Positions 1-10,100 of a DNA stretch of 64,000 nucleotides are shown one piece after another; position 1 is the first letter of the stretch, and each line of letters opens with the position of its first letter. The DNA is from Acinetobacter piscicola. Lineage in GTDB: Bacteria > Pseudomonadota > Gammaproteobacteria > Pseudomonadales > Moraxellaceae. The stretch is from the NCBI RefSeq assembly GCF_002233755.1, contig NZ_NIFO01000011.1, positions 62,001 to 126,000 on the forward strand. The letters are read 5' to 3'. The notes below the pieces were generated by a model. The model made no database searches, had not been told where the DNA came from, and saw only the letters and a list, made by a program, of their open reading frames with translations. The position numbers and the translations under genes were made by a program.

Positions 1-231
1 ACGCTTCTCTGAATCAAGCAAATAGTGTGAAAACTTAGTCGCTTCACCTAGACAAATTGGTAATAAACCTGAGGCGAGCGGATCTAATGCCCCAGTATGT
101 CCTGCTTTTTGTGCTCGAAATAACCAACGCACTTTTTGCAAAGCTGCATTTGAACTGATTCCTAAAGGTTTATTCAATAAAAAAACGCCACTAATATGAC
201 GACGTTGTATTTTTGACGATTGAGCAGACAT
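1..231 (-). CDS. truB: tRNA pseudouridine(55) synthase TruB, N-terminal part (cut by window edge)
   Basis: TruB makes pseudouridine 55 in the T-loop of most tRNAs. Only the first 77 codons are present; the reading frame runs off base 1. The visible part carries the family's catalytic segment [11 protein letters not shown], with the likely nucleophile Asp at about residue 50, and the N-terminal [14 protein letters not shown] motif. The start is the ATG at 229-231, read on the minus strand. In E. coli truB follows rbfA directly. Here rbfA lies about 25 kb away, so the usual rimP-nusA-infB-rbfA-truB order is broken. The family assignment is secure; the C-terminal half cannot be judged. Confidence 0.93.
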   Translation of the reverse strand, partial: MSAQSSKIQRRHISGVFLLNKPLGISSNAALQKVRWLFRAQKAGHTGALDPLASGLLPICLGEATKFSHYLLDSEKR

Positions 232-368
232 ATTGAATATAATCAGAACAGTGTTTGCTTATTCTAACAAATCCATTTACCTATTTTTACAAATTTCTGC
301 TATGCAAAATAAATATTTATGGCAGATTATTTTTTAATCAAAAAAATAATAGAAATCAAAGGACTTAC

Positions 369-1409
369 ATGCAAAAAGCACGTAAAAATATGCTATGGAT
401 TGCATTTTTACTCATTATTGTGATTGTTTTCACTTTTATCCTTTGGGTAAAACCGCAAAACTCATCCAATAATGATCCGCAAACATCTGCAAAAACATTC
501 ACCAAGCAAGAGGCGGGGCAAATTATGCCTGCAACTCTTTCAAACATACAAGCACAGTCCTTTTCGAGCAGAAGCCAGCAAGATACGCAAATCAATTGTC
601 AGATTCGTGTAGATGATTCAAATCATTTAATGGTCAATGAGCAAACCAAAGACTGTTTTGAATATTTTATTACCCAATATGGCGAAAAAAGTATTGATCA
701 AATTAAGACTGATTTTCTAACTTATCTCAAAGCCAGTTATAAAGAACCTGTACTATCACAACTCAGCGATTTATGGTCACGTTATGTAGATTATCGGAGT
801 AAGTTAGGCGATTTACAGTCTCCTACAGCAGATAAAGACAGTACTCAATATTATCAACAGATTGTAAATAATACGCAGAGTCTAAGAAAAAAATTCTTTT
901 CAGATTATGAAATTCAGGGATTATTCGGCACACAAGATATTTACGATCAATACACGCTTGATCGCATGGATATCATGAATGATAAAAATTTGTCTGCAAC
1001 TGAAAAGGCTGAAAAATTAAAGCAATTATTTAATCAACTTCCTGAGGATTGGAAAGAAAATTTACAACAAATTTCTCAACTTGAAGATTTAAGAAAACTT
1101 ACCTCGGAAATTAAAGCACGAGGTGGTTCAACTGAAGAATTACGTCAAATGCGTACCAATTTAGTCGGTGCTGAAGCCACTCAACGTCTTGAGACACTTG
1201 ATGTACAACGTAGCGACTGGAAAAGCAAAGTTAATCAATACTTAGCTGAACGTGACACGATCATGAATAGTTCAATGAACGACATTGCAAAACAAAACGC
1301 GGTATCACAATTAAAATCGCAGCAGTTTAATAACCAACAAGACCAAATACGATTACAAACATTTGAAAAAGTTCATGACGAAGGAGGAAAACTACCATTT
1401 GCCGATTAG
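369..1409 (+). CDS. lifO: Lipase-specific foldase (Lif/LipB)
   Basis: This is a membrane-anchored steric chaperone that folds the secreted lipase in the periplasm before type II export. I start it at the ATG at 369, preceded by an AAAGGA-type ribosome site; the frame is open further upstream without a better start. The product is 347 residues. A single N-terminal membrane anchor spans about residues 9-27, followed by a low-complexity linker and a long helical, charged region typical of Lif proteins. The family signature RxxFDYxLSA appears in altered form, KDCFEYFITQ at about 95-103. The gene sits 60 bases upstream of the lipase it should serve, the order known for Acinetobacter lipases. A second lipase lies further downstream, so one foldase may serve both. 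Confidence 0.9.
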   Translation: MQKARKNMLWIAFLLIIVIVFTFILWVKPQNSSNNDPQTSAKTFTKQEAGQIMPATLSNIQAQSFSSRSQQDTQINCQIRVDDSNHLMVNEQTKDCFEYFITQYGEKSIDQIKTDFLTYLKASYKEPVLSQLSDLWSRYVDYRSKLGDLQSPTADKDSTQYYQQIVNNTQSLRKKFFSDYEIQGLFGTQDIYDQYTLDRMDIMNDKNLSATEKAEKLKQLFNQLPEDWKENLQQISQLEDLRKLTSEIKARGGSTEELRQMRTNLVGAEATQRLETLDVQRSDWKSKVNQYLAERDTIMNSSMNDIAKQNAVSQLKSQQFNNQQDQIRLQTFEKVHDEGGKLPFAD

Positions 1410-1469
1410 GGATGACTATGCCCTAAGCTGATTCATCGACAATCAACATTTTTTCAGGATGAAATATAA

Positions 1470-2447
1470 ATGTTAAAAAACAAGAAATACGCGCTTGCAT
1501 GTTCTATGTTAGCTCTTTGTGGGGCGGTAGGCATTAGTTCTGCACATGCTGGCGTACAGCGTGTTACCGCTTCAGCTCAGTCTGACTATGCAAAAACCAA
1601 ATATCCAATCTTATTTACACATGGAATGTTTGGGTTTAGCCGTTTAGGTGTTGCTGCATTTGGACTAGATTATTGGTATCAAATTTTACCTGATTTAGCC
1701 CGTAATGGTTCAACGGTATTTGCTGCTCAAATTTCACCACTTGAGTCTACTGAAGTTCGGGGAGAACAGCTACTCACTCAAGTTGAAGAAGTCATGGCTT
1801 TAACAGGCAAAACTAAAGTCAATTTGATTGGTCATAGCCACGGTGGGCCAACCATACGTTATATAGAAGTGGTTAAACCTCAATATGTCGCATCTTTAAC
1901 AGGTGTCGGTGCAACATTTAGAGGATCAAAAGTTGCCGATGATCTATTAGCAAATAGAGGAGGAGCTCAATTTCTAAGTATTGCAACAAATTATATTGTT
2001 GGCCCTATTATTGCCTTTTCTCAAGGAAATTCAGGACTTAAAAGTAATTTGAATGCATCACTCAAATCCATTAGTGAACAAGGTTCGAGTGAATTCAATC
2101 AACGCTACCCAACTCCTGCACTCGCCAGTAGTTGTAATCAAAGCGGTGCAACTTCCCGCAATGGCGTTTACTATTATTCATGGACTGGAACTTCGCAAGT
2201 CACGAATATATTAGATGTTGTTGATACTGCTATTGCAGTTTTAGGACCAATTTCTTATGGTAGTTTGGATAATGATGGTCTAGTTCCACGTTGTAATACG
2301 CATTTTGGTAAAGTTATTCGTGATAACTATGGTTGGAATCATCTCGATGAAGTCAATCAAGTATTAGGAATTCGAGGCTTATTTTCAACAGATCCTGTTT
2401 CTGTTTATCGCCAACATGCCAATCGTTTAAAACTTCAAGGTTTATAA
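1470..2447 (+). CDS. lipA: Secreted triacylglycerol lipase (family I, foldase-dependent)
   Basis: Extracellular lipase that hydrolyses triacylglycerols. The 325-residue precursor has a Sec signal peptide with predicted cleavage after AHA at residue 27. The alpha/beta-hydrolase nucleophile elbow is GHSHGG with Ser123. By comparison with Pseudomonas lipases the acid is Asp269 (in LDNDG) and the base His291 (in NHLDE). Cys222 and Cys275 match the single disulfide of family I.1/I.2 enzymes. The YPILFTHGMFG segment near residue 45 supplies the oxyanion-hole region. It lies directly downstream of the foldase gene, probably as one transcription unit. A 12-bp inverted repeat follows the stop. The paralogue downstream has the same overall layout. 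Confidence 0.94.
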   Translation: MLKNKKYALACSMLALCGAVGISSAHAGVQRVTASAQSDYAKTKYPILFTHGMFGFSRLGVAAFGLDYWYQILPDLARNGSTVFAAQISPLESTEVRGEQLLTQVEEVMALTGKTKVNLIGHSHGGPTIRYIEVVKPQYVASLTGVGATFRGSKVADDLLANRGGAQFLSIATNYIVGPIIAFSQGNSGLKSNLNASLKSISEQGSSEFNQRYPTPALASSCNQSGATSRNGVYYYSWTGTSQVTNILDVVDTAIAVLGPISYGSLDNDGLVPRCNTHFGKVIRDNYGWNHLDEVNQVLGIRGLFSTDPVSVYRQHANRLKLQGL

Positions 2448-2468
2448 AGTTCTTTATAAAACCACACA

Positions 2469-2497
2469 GCCAAATATTGTGATAAACAATATTTGGC
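2469..2497. repeat. Inverted repeat after the first lipase gene
   Basis: A perfect 12-bp stem (GCCAAATATTGT / ACAATATTTGGC) with a 5-base loop starts 21 bases after the lipase stop. There is no run of T after it, so it is not a classical intrinsic terminator. It may protect the 3' end of the lif-lip transcript or reduce read-through into the second lipase. The rest of the 277-base gap before that gene shows no further feature that I can support. Confidence 0.5.
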
Positions 2498-2724
2498 ACT
2501 CTAAAATCCGATCAAATACCAACCACCCATCCGTTCCATTTAGATTTTTATTTAGTTTTTCTATACGATATTTTTGACAATAAAAAATAAGAGCGCTTGC
2601 AGAAGTAAACTTTCTGATGCAATTCAATCAATAGAATGAAAGGAATCAAAAAGAATATGTTGTTTGATCTCAAACAATGCAAAGCCTTTATTGTTCAATT
2701 AAAATAAATAATGTGAGAATTTCT

Positions 2725-3696
2725 ATGAAAAAAGGACTATTTTTCATCAATGTTATTGGGTTAATGACAATAGCACACTCTACTTTTGCGGTGAATGTAC
2801 CGCAACAAGTTACTTCATCCAATATCATTTCTGACTATGCAAAAACTCAATATCCTATTGCTTTTGTACATGGCATGTTTGGTTTTGAACGCTTAGGCTT
2901 TGACTCATTTGGTATGGATTATTTCTATCAAGTTTTACCTGATCTCGCTCGTCATGGTGCGACAACCTTTGCTACACAGGTTTCTCCTATCGAGTCCTCT
3001 GAAATCCGTGGAGAACAACTAATTGGACAGGTTGAAGAAATTATGGCCATTACAGGAAAAGCCAAAGTCAACTTGATTGGACATAGTCACGCTGGATCGA
3101 CAATCCGTTATGTTGAAGCCATTAAACCAGAATACATTGCTTCTCTAACAGGTGTTGGTGCAACTTTTAGAGGATCAAGAATTGGAGATATGACACTGGA
3201 GAATCCTATTTCCAATCCAATTTCGAGTCTTATTGCTGATTATCTAATTGGACCAATATTGACATGGGCATCGCATAATCCATACACGACCATAAACATG
3301 CATCGAGGACTTGTGTCCGTCAGTGAAGCAGGTTCTGCTGTCTTTAATGCAACCTACCCAACACCAGCACTCGCAGATGCTTGTGATCAAACTGGTGCTT
3401 ACTCGAACCAAGGCAGATATTATTATTCTTGGACAGGTACATCTCAAGTCACCAATGTACTAGATGTCATCGATATGGGCGTTTCCACACTTGCACCTAT
3501 CGCATATGGTAATTTAGATAATGATGGTGTTGCCCCACGTTGTAGCACCCATTTTGGCAAAGTCATTCGAGATGATTACAAATTAACTCATCTTGATGAA
3601 ACAAATCTAGTTTTAGGGCTGCGTGATGTATTCGCTCCTGACCCAGTGTCACTCTATCGTCAGCATGCCAATCGACTTAAATTACAAGGTTTATAA
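2725..3696 (+). CDS. Second secreted lipase, paralogue of LipA
   Basis: A foldase-type lipase of 323 residues, clearly homologous to the preceding gene along its whole length. I use the ATG at 2725, which begins a normal signal peptide (MKKG, hydrophobic core, cleavage near residue 22, TFA/VN). The triad is Ser121, Asp267 and His289; Cys220 and Cys273 give the disulfide. The nucleophile elbow is GHSHAG followed by S, where the first lipase has GHSHGG followed by P. The lid region (about 155-195) also differs strongly. These changes suggest a different substrate preference, but that is inference. The gene has its own 277-base upstream gap and a strong terminator after it, so it may be expressed independently. 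Confidence 0.9.
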   Translation: MKKGLFFINVIGLMTIAHSTFAVNVPQQVTSSNIISDYAKTQYPIAFVHGMFGFERLGFDSFGMDYFYQVLPDLARHGATTFATQVSPIESSEIRGEQLIGQVEEIMAITGKAKVNLIGHSHAGSTIRYVEAIKPEYIASLTGVGATFRGSRIGDMTLENPISNPISSLIADYLIGPILTWASHNPYTTINMHRGLVSVSEAGSAVFNATYPTPALADACDQTGAYSNQGRYYYSWTGTSQVTNVLDVIDMGVSTLAPIAYGNLDNDGVAPRCSTHFGKVIRDDYKLTHLDETNLVLGLRDVFAPDPVSLYRQHANRLKLQGL

Positions 3697-3710
3697 TTTT
3701 ATTTAGACAT

Positions 3711-3738
3711 AAAAAATGCGCCAATCGGCGCATTTTTT
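3711..3738. terminator. Bidirectional intrinsic terminator between second lipase and rplS
   Basis: A GC stem (TGCGCC / GGCGCA, loop AATC) is flanked by six A on one side and six T on the other. It can therefore stop transcription from the lipase (plus) and from rplS (minus), which converge here. Confidence 0.9.
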
Positions 3739-3758
3739 GCTTTAAAACAAAGTTTAAA

Positions 3759-4130
3759 TTAACCTTGTTTACGAGCTGGTAACTTTTCACGAATACGTGC
3801 AGCTTTACCTGACAATTCACGTAGGTAATAAAGTTTAGCACGACGAACGTCACCACGACGTTTCACTTCGATTTTAGCAACAACTGGTGAATGTGTTTGG
3901 AAAACACGTTCAACACCAACACCGCTAGAAATTTTACGAACAGTGAAAGCAGAGTTCAAACCGCGGTTTTTCTTCGCGATTACAACACCTTCAAATGCTT
4001 GAAGACGTTCACGATCACCCTCTTTTACTTTTACCTGAACGATAACTGTATCACCAGGTGCAAAAGCAGGAATGTCTTGTTTTAACTGTGCATTTTCAAC
4101 AGCTTGAACTAAAGGATGTTTACCACTCAT
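3759..4130 (-). CDS. rplS: 50S ribosomal protein L19
   Basis: L19 sits at the interface of the two ribosomal subunits. The start is the ATG giving MSGKHPLVQ, 123 residues; an upstream in-frame start would add five residues that the family lacks. The sequence shows the conserved FAPGDTV and [17 protein letters not shown] segments and the basic C-terminal tail with RRAKLYYLR. It is the last gene of the rpsP-rimM-trmD-rplS order. It is separated from trmD by 209 bases, unusually wide for this operon, so it may have its own promoter or leader. Confidence 0.98.
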   Translation of the reverse strand: MSGKHPLVQAVENAQLKQDIPAFAPGDTVIVQVKVKEGDRERLQAFEGVVIAKKNRGLNSAFTVRKISSGVGVERVFQTHSPVVAKIEVKRRGDVRRAKLYYLRELSGKAARIREKLPARKQG

Positions 4131-4339
4131 TGTGGGAATCTCCAATATTGCGGTTCAGAAGAGGTCTGGATTCCGCTGGGGATAGAGGCTAAGCGCATAT
4201 CAACCCGATTATATTTCTCTCTATGCTTGACCACTTCAATGCATAAAAAGCTGAATAGAAGTACTTAAAACGTTGTTTAAATACCAACTCGAAGCAATGC
4301 TTCTCGTTTTGTGCTCAGGCAAACATTCATTATATATAT

Positions 4340-5080
4340 TTACCCTTGCTTATCTTTTAGCCATTTTTTTTGCTGCTTCGTCAACTCAACTTTTTCAACC
4401 AACTCAGGTCGGCGTTCTAAAGTGCGTTGATAACGCTGAAAAAACCGCCATTTTTCAATATTTGCATGATGCCCTGATTTTAATATTTCAGGCACATCCA
4501 AACCCTCAAAATGATCTGGCTTGGTATATTGCGGGCAATCTAAAAGACCATCCACAAATGAGTCTTGTATTGCTGATTGTTCATCAGACATTGTATTCGG
4601 TAAACGTCGAATAATACTGTCCAATAAAACCATCGCAGGTAACTCTCCACCTGATAACACGTAATCCCCTATTGACCATTCTTGATCAATATATTTTTGG
4701 ATCAAACGTTCATCAACACCTTCATAACGTCCACACAATACAATTAATCCGTCATATTCAACAAATTGTTGCACTGCTGTTTCGTTTAAAGTCTTTCCTT
4801 GGGGTGACATATACACCACAGGAACATGAACTGCACCTGCTTGCTTTGCAAGCTCTTTAGCACGGTGAATTGCTTTTGCCAAAGGCTCAGCCATCATCAC
4901 CATACCAGGACCACCACCAAATGGACGTTCATCCACTCTTTTGTAATTGCCCTCTGCAAACTCACGTGGGTTTATACAATGAACTTGTATAAGCTCACGT
5001 TTTGCTGCACGTCCGCTAATTCCGTACGCTGTAATCGCTTCAAACATTTCAGGAAAAAGCGTAATGACTGCAAAAAACAT
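4340..5080 (-). CDS. trmD: tRNA (guanine37-N1)-methyltransferase TrmD
   Basis: Methylates G37 next to the anticodon of tRNAs reading CNN and some other codons, using S-adenosylmethionine, which prevents +1 frameshifting. The protein is 246 residues, normal for the family. It shows the SPOUT knot segments GRYEGVDER and [13 protein letters not shown], and the N-terminal substrate segment [10 protein letters not shown]. It lies 42 bases downstream of rimM and is transcribed with it. The start is the ATG for [13 protein letters not shown]. Confidence 0.98.
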   Translation of the reverse strand: MFFAVITLFPEMFEAITAYGISGRAAKRELIQVHCINPREFAEGNYKRVDERPFGGGPGMVMMAEPLAKAIHRAKELAKQAGAVHVPVVYMSPQGKTLNETAVQQFVEYDGLIVLCGRYEGVDERLIQKYIDQEWSIGDYVLSGGELPAMVLLDSIIRRLPNTMSDEQSAIQDSFVDGLLDCPQYTKPDHFEGLDVPEILKSGHHANIEKWRFFQRYQRTLERRPELVEKVELTKQQKKWLKDKQG

Positions 5081-5122
5081 CGCAGACTCCTCTATTTTCC
5101 TGCTGCGTTCATCCTTAAAGGA

Positions 5123-5671
5123 TTAATAATCTACGCCCCAATTCACGTAGATACGACCAGCTTCGAGATCAACACGTTGTACTACATCTTTATGCCATGG
5201 AATCATTCGCTCTTCGCTATCAATGCTTTCTGGTGTTGCATGAACAACCATCACATCATTAGCGCCTGTTTCAAACAATTCATGGATTTTACCGAGATTA
5301 ATTTCTTGCTCTTCGTCATTCAGACCTAACACTGTTAAGCCTTTTAAATCTGACCAATAATACTCGTCCACGCCTGCTTGAGGCAGTTGCGATTTTGAAA
5401 TCCAAACATTTGCACCCACTAAGTTATCCGCTGCGGTACGATCACTCACACCTTTCAACGAAACAACTAAGCCTTTGCCATGCGGTTTCCAACGTTTCAC
5501 ATCTATAATTTGCCAACCTGCTTTGGTTTCTATATACCAAGGCAGGTAGTCAAAAATATTGCTCATAGGTTCTGTATTGGAATAGACCCAGAGCCACCCA
5601 TTTAATCCATATGCTGAACGTAGCTGTCCAATCTGAATACGATCTTCGGGCACATTCTGTGCTGGTGTCAT
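5123..5671 (-). CDS. rimM: Ribosome maturation factor RimM
   Basis: Assists late maturation of the 30S head together with protein S19. 182 residues. The N-terminal beta-barrel begins with IQIGQLRSAYGLNGWLWV, and the C-terminal PRC-barrel half contains the LKGLTV and MIPWHKDVV segments. It sits between rpsP (27 bases upstream) and trmD in the conserved order, so it is certainly part of that operon. Confidence 0.97.
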   Translation of the reverse strand: MTPAQNVPEDRIQIGQLRSAYGLNGWLWVYSNTEPMSNIFDYLPWYIETKAGWQIIDVKRWKPHGKGLVVSLKGVSDRTAADNLVGANVWISKSQLPQAGVDEYYWSDLKGLTVLGLNDEEQEINLGKIHELFETGANDVMVVHATPESIDSEERMIPWHKDVVQRVDLEAGRIYVNWGVDY

Positions 5672-5698
5672 GGGCTTACTGCCTAATTAAAAATTTAA

Positions 5699-5956
5699 TT
5701 ATGCAGTAGCAGCAGCTTTCTTAGCTTGAGCAGCTAAAGAAGCAACGCGATCAGACGGTTGAGCGCCTTGAGCGATCCAATGAGCAAAACGGTCAGCATC
5801 TAAACGAAGTTTTTCTGCTTTACCTTGAGCTGTAGGGTTAAAGAAACCAATACGTTCGATGAAACGACCGTCACGTGCATTACGGCTATCAGTTACGATT
5901 ACTTGATAGAACGGACGTTTTTTAGCACCACCGCGTGCTAGGCGAATTACAACCAT
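5699..5956 (-). CDS. rpsP: 30S ribosomal protein S16
   Basis: Primary assembly protein of the 30S body. 85 residues, beginning [10 protein letters not shown] with the conserved [14 protein letters not shown] and RIGFFNP motifs. It is the first gene of the operon with rimM, trmD and rplS. The 143 bases upstream, before comF, should hold the operon promoter; I could not pick out convincing -35 and -10 boxes. Confidence 0.98.
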   Translation of the reverse strand: MVVIRLARGGAKKRPFYQVIVTDSRNARDGRFIERIGFFNPTAQGKAEKLRLDADRFAHWIAQGAQPSDRVASLAAQAKKAAATA

Positions 5957-6099
5957 GATAGAACCTTATAGTTTTTACGGATTATCCCTGTACCGACCAT
6001 CGGAACATTTCAAACCCCTTTCATAGAGGGCAACATTTTACGTTATCTTTACAATGAAAGAAAGCTTAAAATTTATTTATCCACATTTTTGAATTTATT

Positions 6100-6525
6100 T
6101 TATTTACCGTCCCAGTTTGAGGTGGCTGTTGGGGTGCATGCCGTTGTTGTTTTCGTCCAGCATTTTTGGCCTTGGCTATCTAAAATTACATTTCCATTAG
6201 ATGATTGAATAGTGGATGATTTAGGTTCTGCTGTTAATACCCATGTTTGGGCAGTTCCTGTCAATTTTATTGTGTATACAGCATTAGAGGTCGGATAATC
6301 TTTATTTACATCATTATTATCTAACTTTGCATTTGTATAATTATGATTAATGACATAATAACTTTGTAAACGTTGAGCTATATTCATCATTTCACTTTGT
6401 ACATCTGCACGATTAGTACGAATTTTATACTGAGTATATGATGGATAGGCGATTGCCGCAAGAATTGCAATAATAGCCACAACAATCATCAATTCTATCA
6501 AGGTAAAGCCTTTGATACTTTTCAT
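6100..6525 (-). CDS. comF: Type IV minor pilin, PilE/ComF-like
   Basis: Pilin-like subunit, the last gene of the minor-pilin operon. In A. baylyi the homologue is needed for DNA uptake. I start it at the ATG overlapping the comE stop (TGATG); two in-frame GTG codons just before it are possible alternatives. The class III leader is MKSIKG, cleaved by PilD before FTLIEL, with Glu5 present and a hydrophobic alpha-1 core to about residue 28. Two C-terminal cysteines (KCWTKTTTAC) can form a short disulfide loop. About 141 residues. No terminator is obvious after it. Confidence 0.85.
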   Translation of the reverse strand: MKSIKGFTLIELMIVVAIIAILAAIAYPSYTQYKIRTNRADVQSEMMNIAQRLQSYYVINHNYTNAKLDNNDVNKDYPTSNAVYTIKLTGTAQTWVLTAEPKSSTIQSSNGNVILDSQGQKCWTKTTTACTPTATSNWDGK

Positions 6526-7118
6526 CACCACGATTCACCATTACTGCCGCAATTGAGATAATTAGTCACAATATTTTTAGTTTTAGTCATACACCGAACT
6601 CCAGCACTTGTTAGTAACAAATCATAGTTTCGTGGTTGCTTCGGCTCTCCATCACTTCCCTTAACACGCTCTAAAGCAATAATCCACGTTAAACCATTAA
6701 CTCCTGCTGAATCAGATGTTTCCTTACCATCGGAACCATTTATAACCGTCAGGGGTTTATGCGCACTCCCAGCATCTACTAAAGTTAAGATATATTTTGA
6801 TGTCGAAACTGTTGATCCAACAGGTAAAAGTAACTGACCCGTTGTACTGTTATAATAGCTATCAGTAGCAACTACCCCATTAGTATCCGTATTGGTATAA
6901 CTATATAAGGTACTCGCATCAAACCCCTTATAACTAAAGTTTTTTGCTTTAAATCGCTCTAGCTCTGAAGCAATACGTAAAGCTTCTTGTTTTGCTGTGG
7001 CAAGATCTTTACGTTCCATATATTGCGCATAACTTGGAATAGCAATAGCGGCAAATATTGCCACTATCACAACGACTACCATCAATTCAATAAGAGTAAA
7101 GCCTTTTTGATTATCCAT
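6525..7118 (-). CDS. comE: Type IV minor pilin, ComE-like
   Basis: Pilin-like protein of 197 residues with leader MDNQKG, cleavage before FTLIELM, Glu5 present and a standard alpha-1 helix. Two C-terminal cysteines (RCMTKTK...NYLNC) likely make the D-region disulfide. It lies 11 bases after the large comC/pilY1 gene and overlaps comF by one base (TGATG), so the three are translationally linked. It probably belongs to the priming or tip complex with PilV, PilW, PilX and PilY1. The gene name rests on order and size as in A. baylyi, not on an alignment. Confidence 0.82.
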   Translation of the reverse strand: MDNQKGFTLIELMVVVVIVAIFAAIAIPSYAQYMERKDLATAKQEALRIASELERFKAKNFSYKGFDASTLYSYTNTDTNGVVATDSYYNSTTGQLLLPVGSTVSTSKYILTLVDAGSAHKPLTVINGSDGKETSDSAGVNGLTWIIALERVKGSDGEPKQPRNYDLLLTSAGVRCMTKTKNIVTNYLNCGSNGESW

Positions 7119-7129
7119 GACTTTTCCTT

Positions 7130-10100
7130 TTATCTAGTCTCATACCAACGCAATTGTCTTAATTTTGCTGCTGTACTAAATTTCTGACATTCTGGTAAAT
7201 TGGGTGTTGCTGTGCAATTAAAATTATCAGGTCGTTTAATAATCAAACCTGTATTATCAGGATTATTATCAAAACTCTGTCCTAAACCTGTTCCTAAAAT
7301 ACCAGCTCCTATTTTAACATTATTTGGAACATCTGTTAGTTTTGTATTAAAAGGACATTTACCTGTAGGTAAGCAGAATTGATAAATATAAGAGTCACCT
7401 TTTACCCCAGCACCACAAGTACCACCTATACCAACACCATCGCGATGATAAACATTTACATAAAGCATACTGTCTAAGGCATATAGTTCATTCATTCCCT
7501 TATAGGCCCCAGCAGTGTTTGAATAAGTGTACTTCCATCCATTGTTATCTGATAGAGTGACACCTGTTGCAATATTTGTATTTAACGAAGCAAGAGCTAC
7601 ATTTTGCGTTACCAAAGTCGGTGCGGGTGATGAAGCATACAAATTTGCTTTAGCTACGTCTTTATCATATACCACGTATACTCCATCTAAAGCACTCACA
7701 CTTGAACCTGCTTGGTTAGTTCCAGATGCCCCAACAAGTGGAGAACTACGATTACCAGAGCTAAAAGCCACAGCAGCAACGTAACCATTACTACCATCAT
7801 GAATAGAAAAACTTGGCATTTCATAAAAACGAGGACTTGTACCACCGCTCGCATGTTGCGAAAATAATCGTACCACACGTGTCGCAAAACTTGATTTTGC
7901 AGTGATATTATTATTTAAATCTACACGGAAAGCTTGTCCACCTAAATCACCAAAATAAAGATGATCAACCAAACCATCATTATCACGGTCAATAGCATTG
8001 ATCTGGCTAGCAACACTATATTTCATATTAATTGTGTTTGCACTAGCATCTGTAAAAGCTTCCGCCCCTTTTTCAGCAGTTGCATTGGCACCAGCCCACC
8101 AAAGTAAAGCACCTGTATCTGCATCAAACATATAAACACCAGCACCACTACCGGTAGTTGTATTTTGATCATAATTTGCATTTTCATAACCAGTGTCATA
8201 ACCACCACCAACAAACATCACCAGTTTTTTTTCACCGCCAAATTTAACATAGGCGAGTGTTGGTTTAGACCAGCTTTGTCCCATATAGCTTAGAGCTGTC
8301 ACATTCACTGTGCTATCAGACTTATAGATCTTCGAGTTTGCTGGGTCGATATGAAATTTTAAACTTGGGTTATCTAAATCAGATAAATTCAGTGCATAGT
8401 AACTTTTACCACCCATACGTAAACCACCGTAAACCCACTGTAAGCCTTTAAGTGCTAAATCTGTATTCGTACTACCATCACTAGTTCGCCCAGAGTCATT
8501 TACAGTCAATGTTCCATCTGCCTTAGAAACATATTGTGTATACGCTGTCCATGGTGCATCTATTCCGTAGAACAAGTTGTTTTTACCAAGTGTACTACTC
8601 GTTTCAGATAAAAAAGCATTCTTCTGATTTTGCATCATTTCATTTGGCGCAAAAGCGAAAACCTCTTTACCAGCATCATTCACATCTGTAGCACTTTTTC
8701 TTGCACGAACGACATGCAATAAACCTTGTGTACTACCAAATAATAAGAAGTCTTCCCGATCTGTTGTATCTAATACACCTGTTGCACTAACCGTAATTTT
8801 ACCACTTTGAGTAAGTAATATTGGCGTTGAATGCATCACCGCACCAACTTGACGTAGTTCTGATTTTCCTGCAAGGCCCGCTAAGGTAATTCCAGTTTCA
8901 GTTGCACCCACATTATAACCAAGCAAGTTAAGCCAATAGTTTTTTTCAGGATCATTTACAAACAAAGCCGAACTACCTGTACCAAATAAGGCTTCAATAT
9001 TTACTTTCTTCAATGAGTTGGCTTCTTGAGAAGTATATGGCGCAGATGAACCTGTTATTTCACGATTGGTAAATATAGTACGATTTGCAAGCTCAGTATT
9101 AGCTTTCAATCCCAGAGGCAATTGCCCTTTCATACCATCAGTCCAAATACCTTTGGCTGCAGAATCTAATGATCCATCGTCTTTAATTAAACGTAACGTT
9201 TTAGCCTCATTATAAAGCTGTCCATTATAAATATGATATTTATTCAGATTACCTACCCATAATTGAGTAGAATCCTGTGGTTTTGGTGTAAAAGAAGCGT
9301 AATAACCATAAGGTTGTATACGTAACGGATTTAAAGCGTCCTGAGGTAAAGTTGGAGATCCTGTTGCAACAGGATCAAACTCAGGTTTTACGTCGTCTAA
9401 AAACTTAACAACACTCTGTACAACATCGTCAGTAGATTGTGCAGAATAAAACCCGCCCTCACCATACCCACCTACACTTGTTGGTAAATCAGGGTGAGCT
9501 TTAGCTCCCCAATTACAAGCATTTTTTGCATCAACATCTGCTATAAGTGAACAGTTATAGTAATCTCGTATTTCATTTGTACGCTGCCCATTGTTATTAA
9601 TATAATTTAAACGACGAATAATCCTGTCTGCTTCTAGTTTTTCAGCGTCTGCAATTCGATCCACATTAAAATTAGAACCAAAACCAACAACAGCTGTTTT
9701 TATTTCCAAGCCTAAAGGATTTCGGTTTGCAGCAGTAGGCGATGCTTTTTGATTTCGTAAAGCTTTGGCAAATTCACCCACTGCAGACATACTATTATTG
9801 GCCTGAGAGCCTTCTGGTAGTACTCCTACTGTAGGAATAGTAAAGCTTGAACCATTTGATCCCAATGCAGCCTTCATTAGAGGCACAGGTACAGGCGAAC
9901 TATTCGGCTCACCATCTGTTAAAAAATAAATGCCTTGACCATTACATTGCGTACTTGATGTAGATAATGGTGTTTGATAATTTACTGCAGTTGCAGAGCT
10001 TCCTATTTTACTAGCATTTATCGATTTTAAAAATCCGCTGAAACCAAGACTAGCAGCTGTAGAAGTATTACTTTGTACTAAGCAAATTCTTGATGGGGAC

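Noticed and set aside
255..368. Earlier start for the lipase foldase
   Set aside because: The extra 38 residues lie in AT-rich promoter-like DNA; the ATG at 369 has a ribosome site and begins the expected anchor.
4826..5329. Open frame on the plus strand across trmD and rimM
   Set aside because: Both minus-strand genes are certain; the plus-strand product has no recognisable feature.
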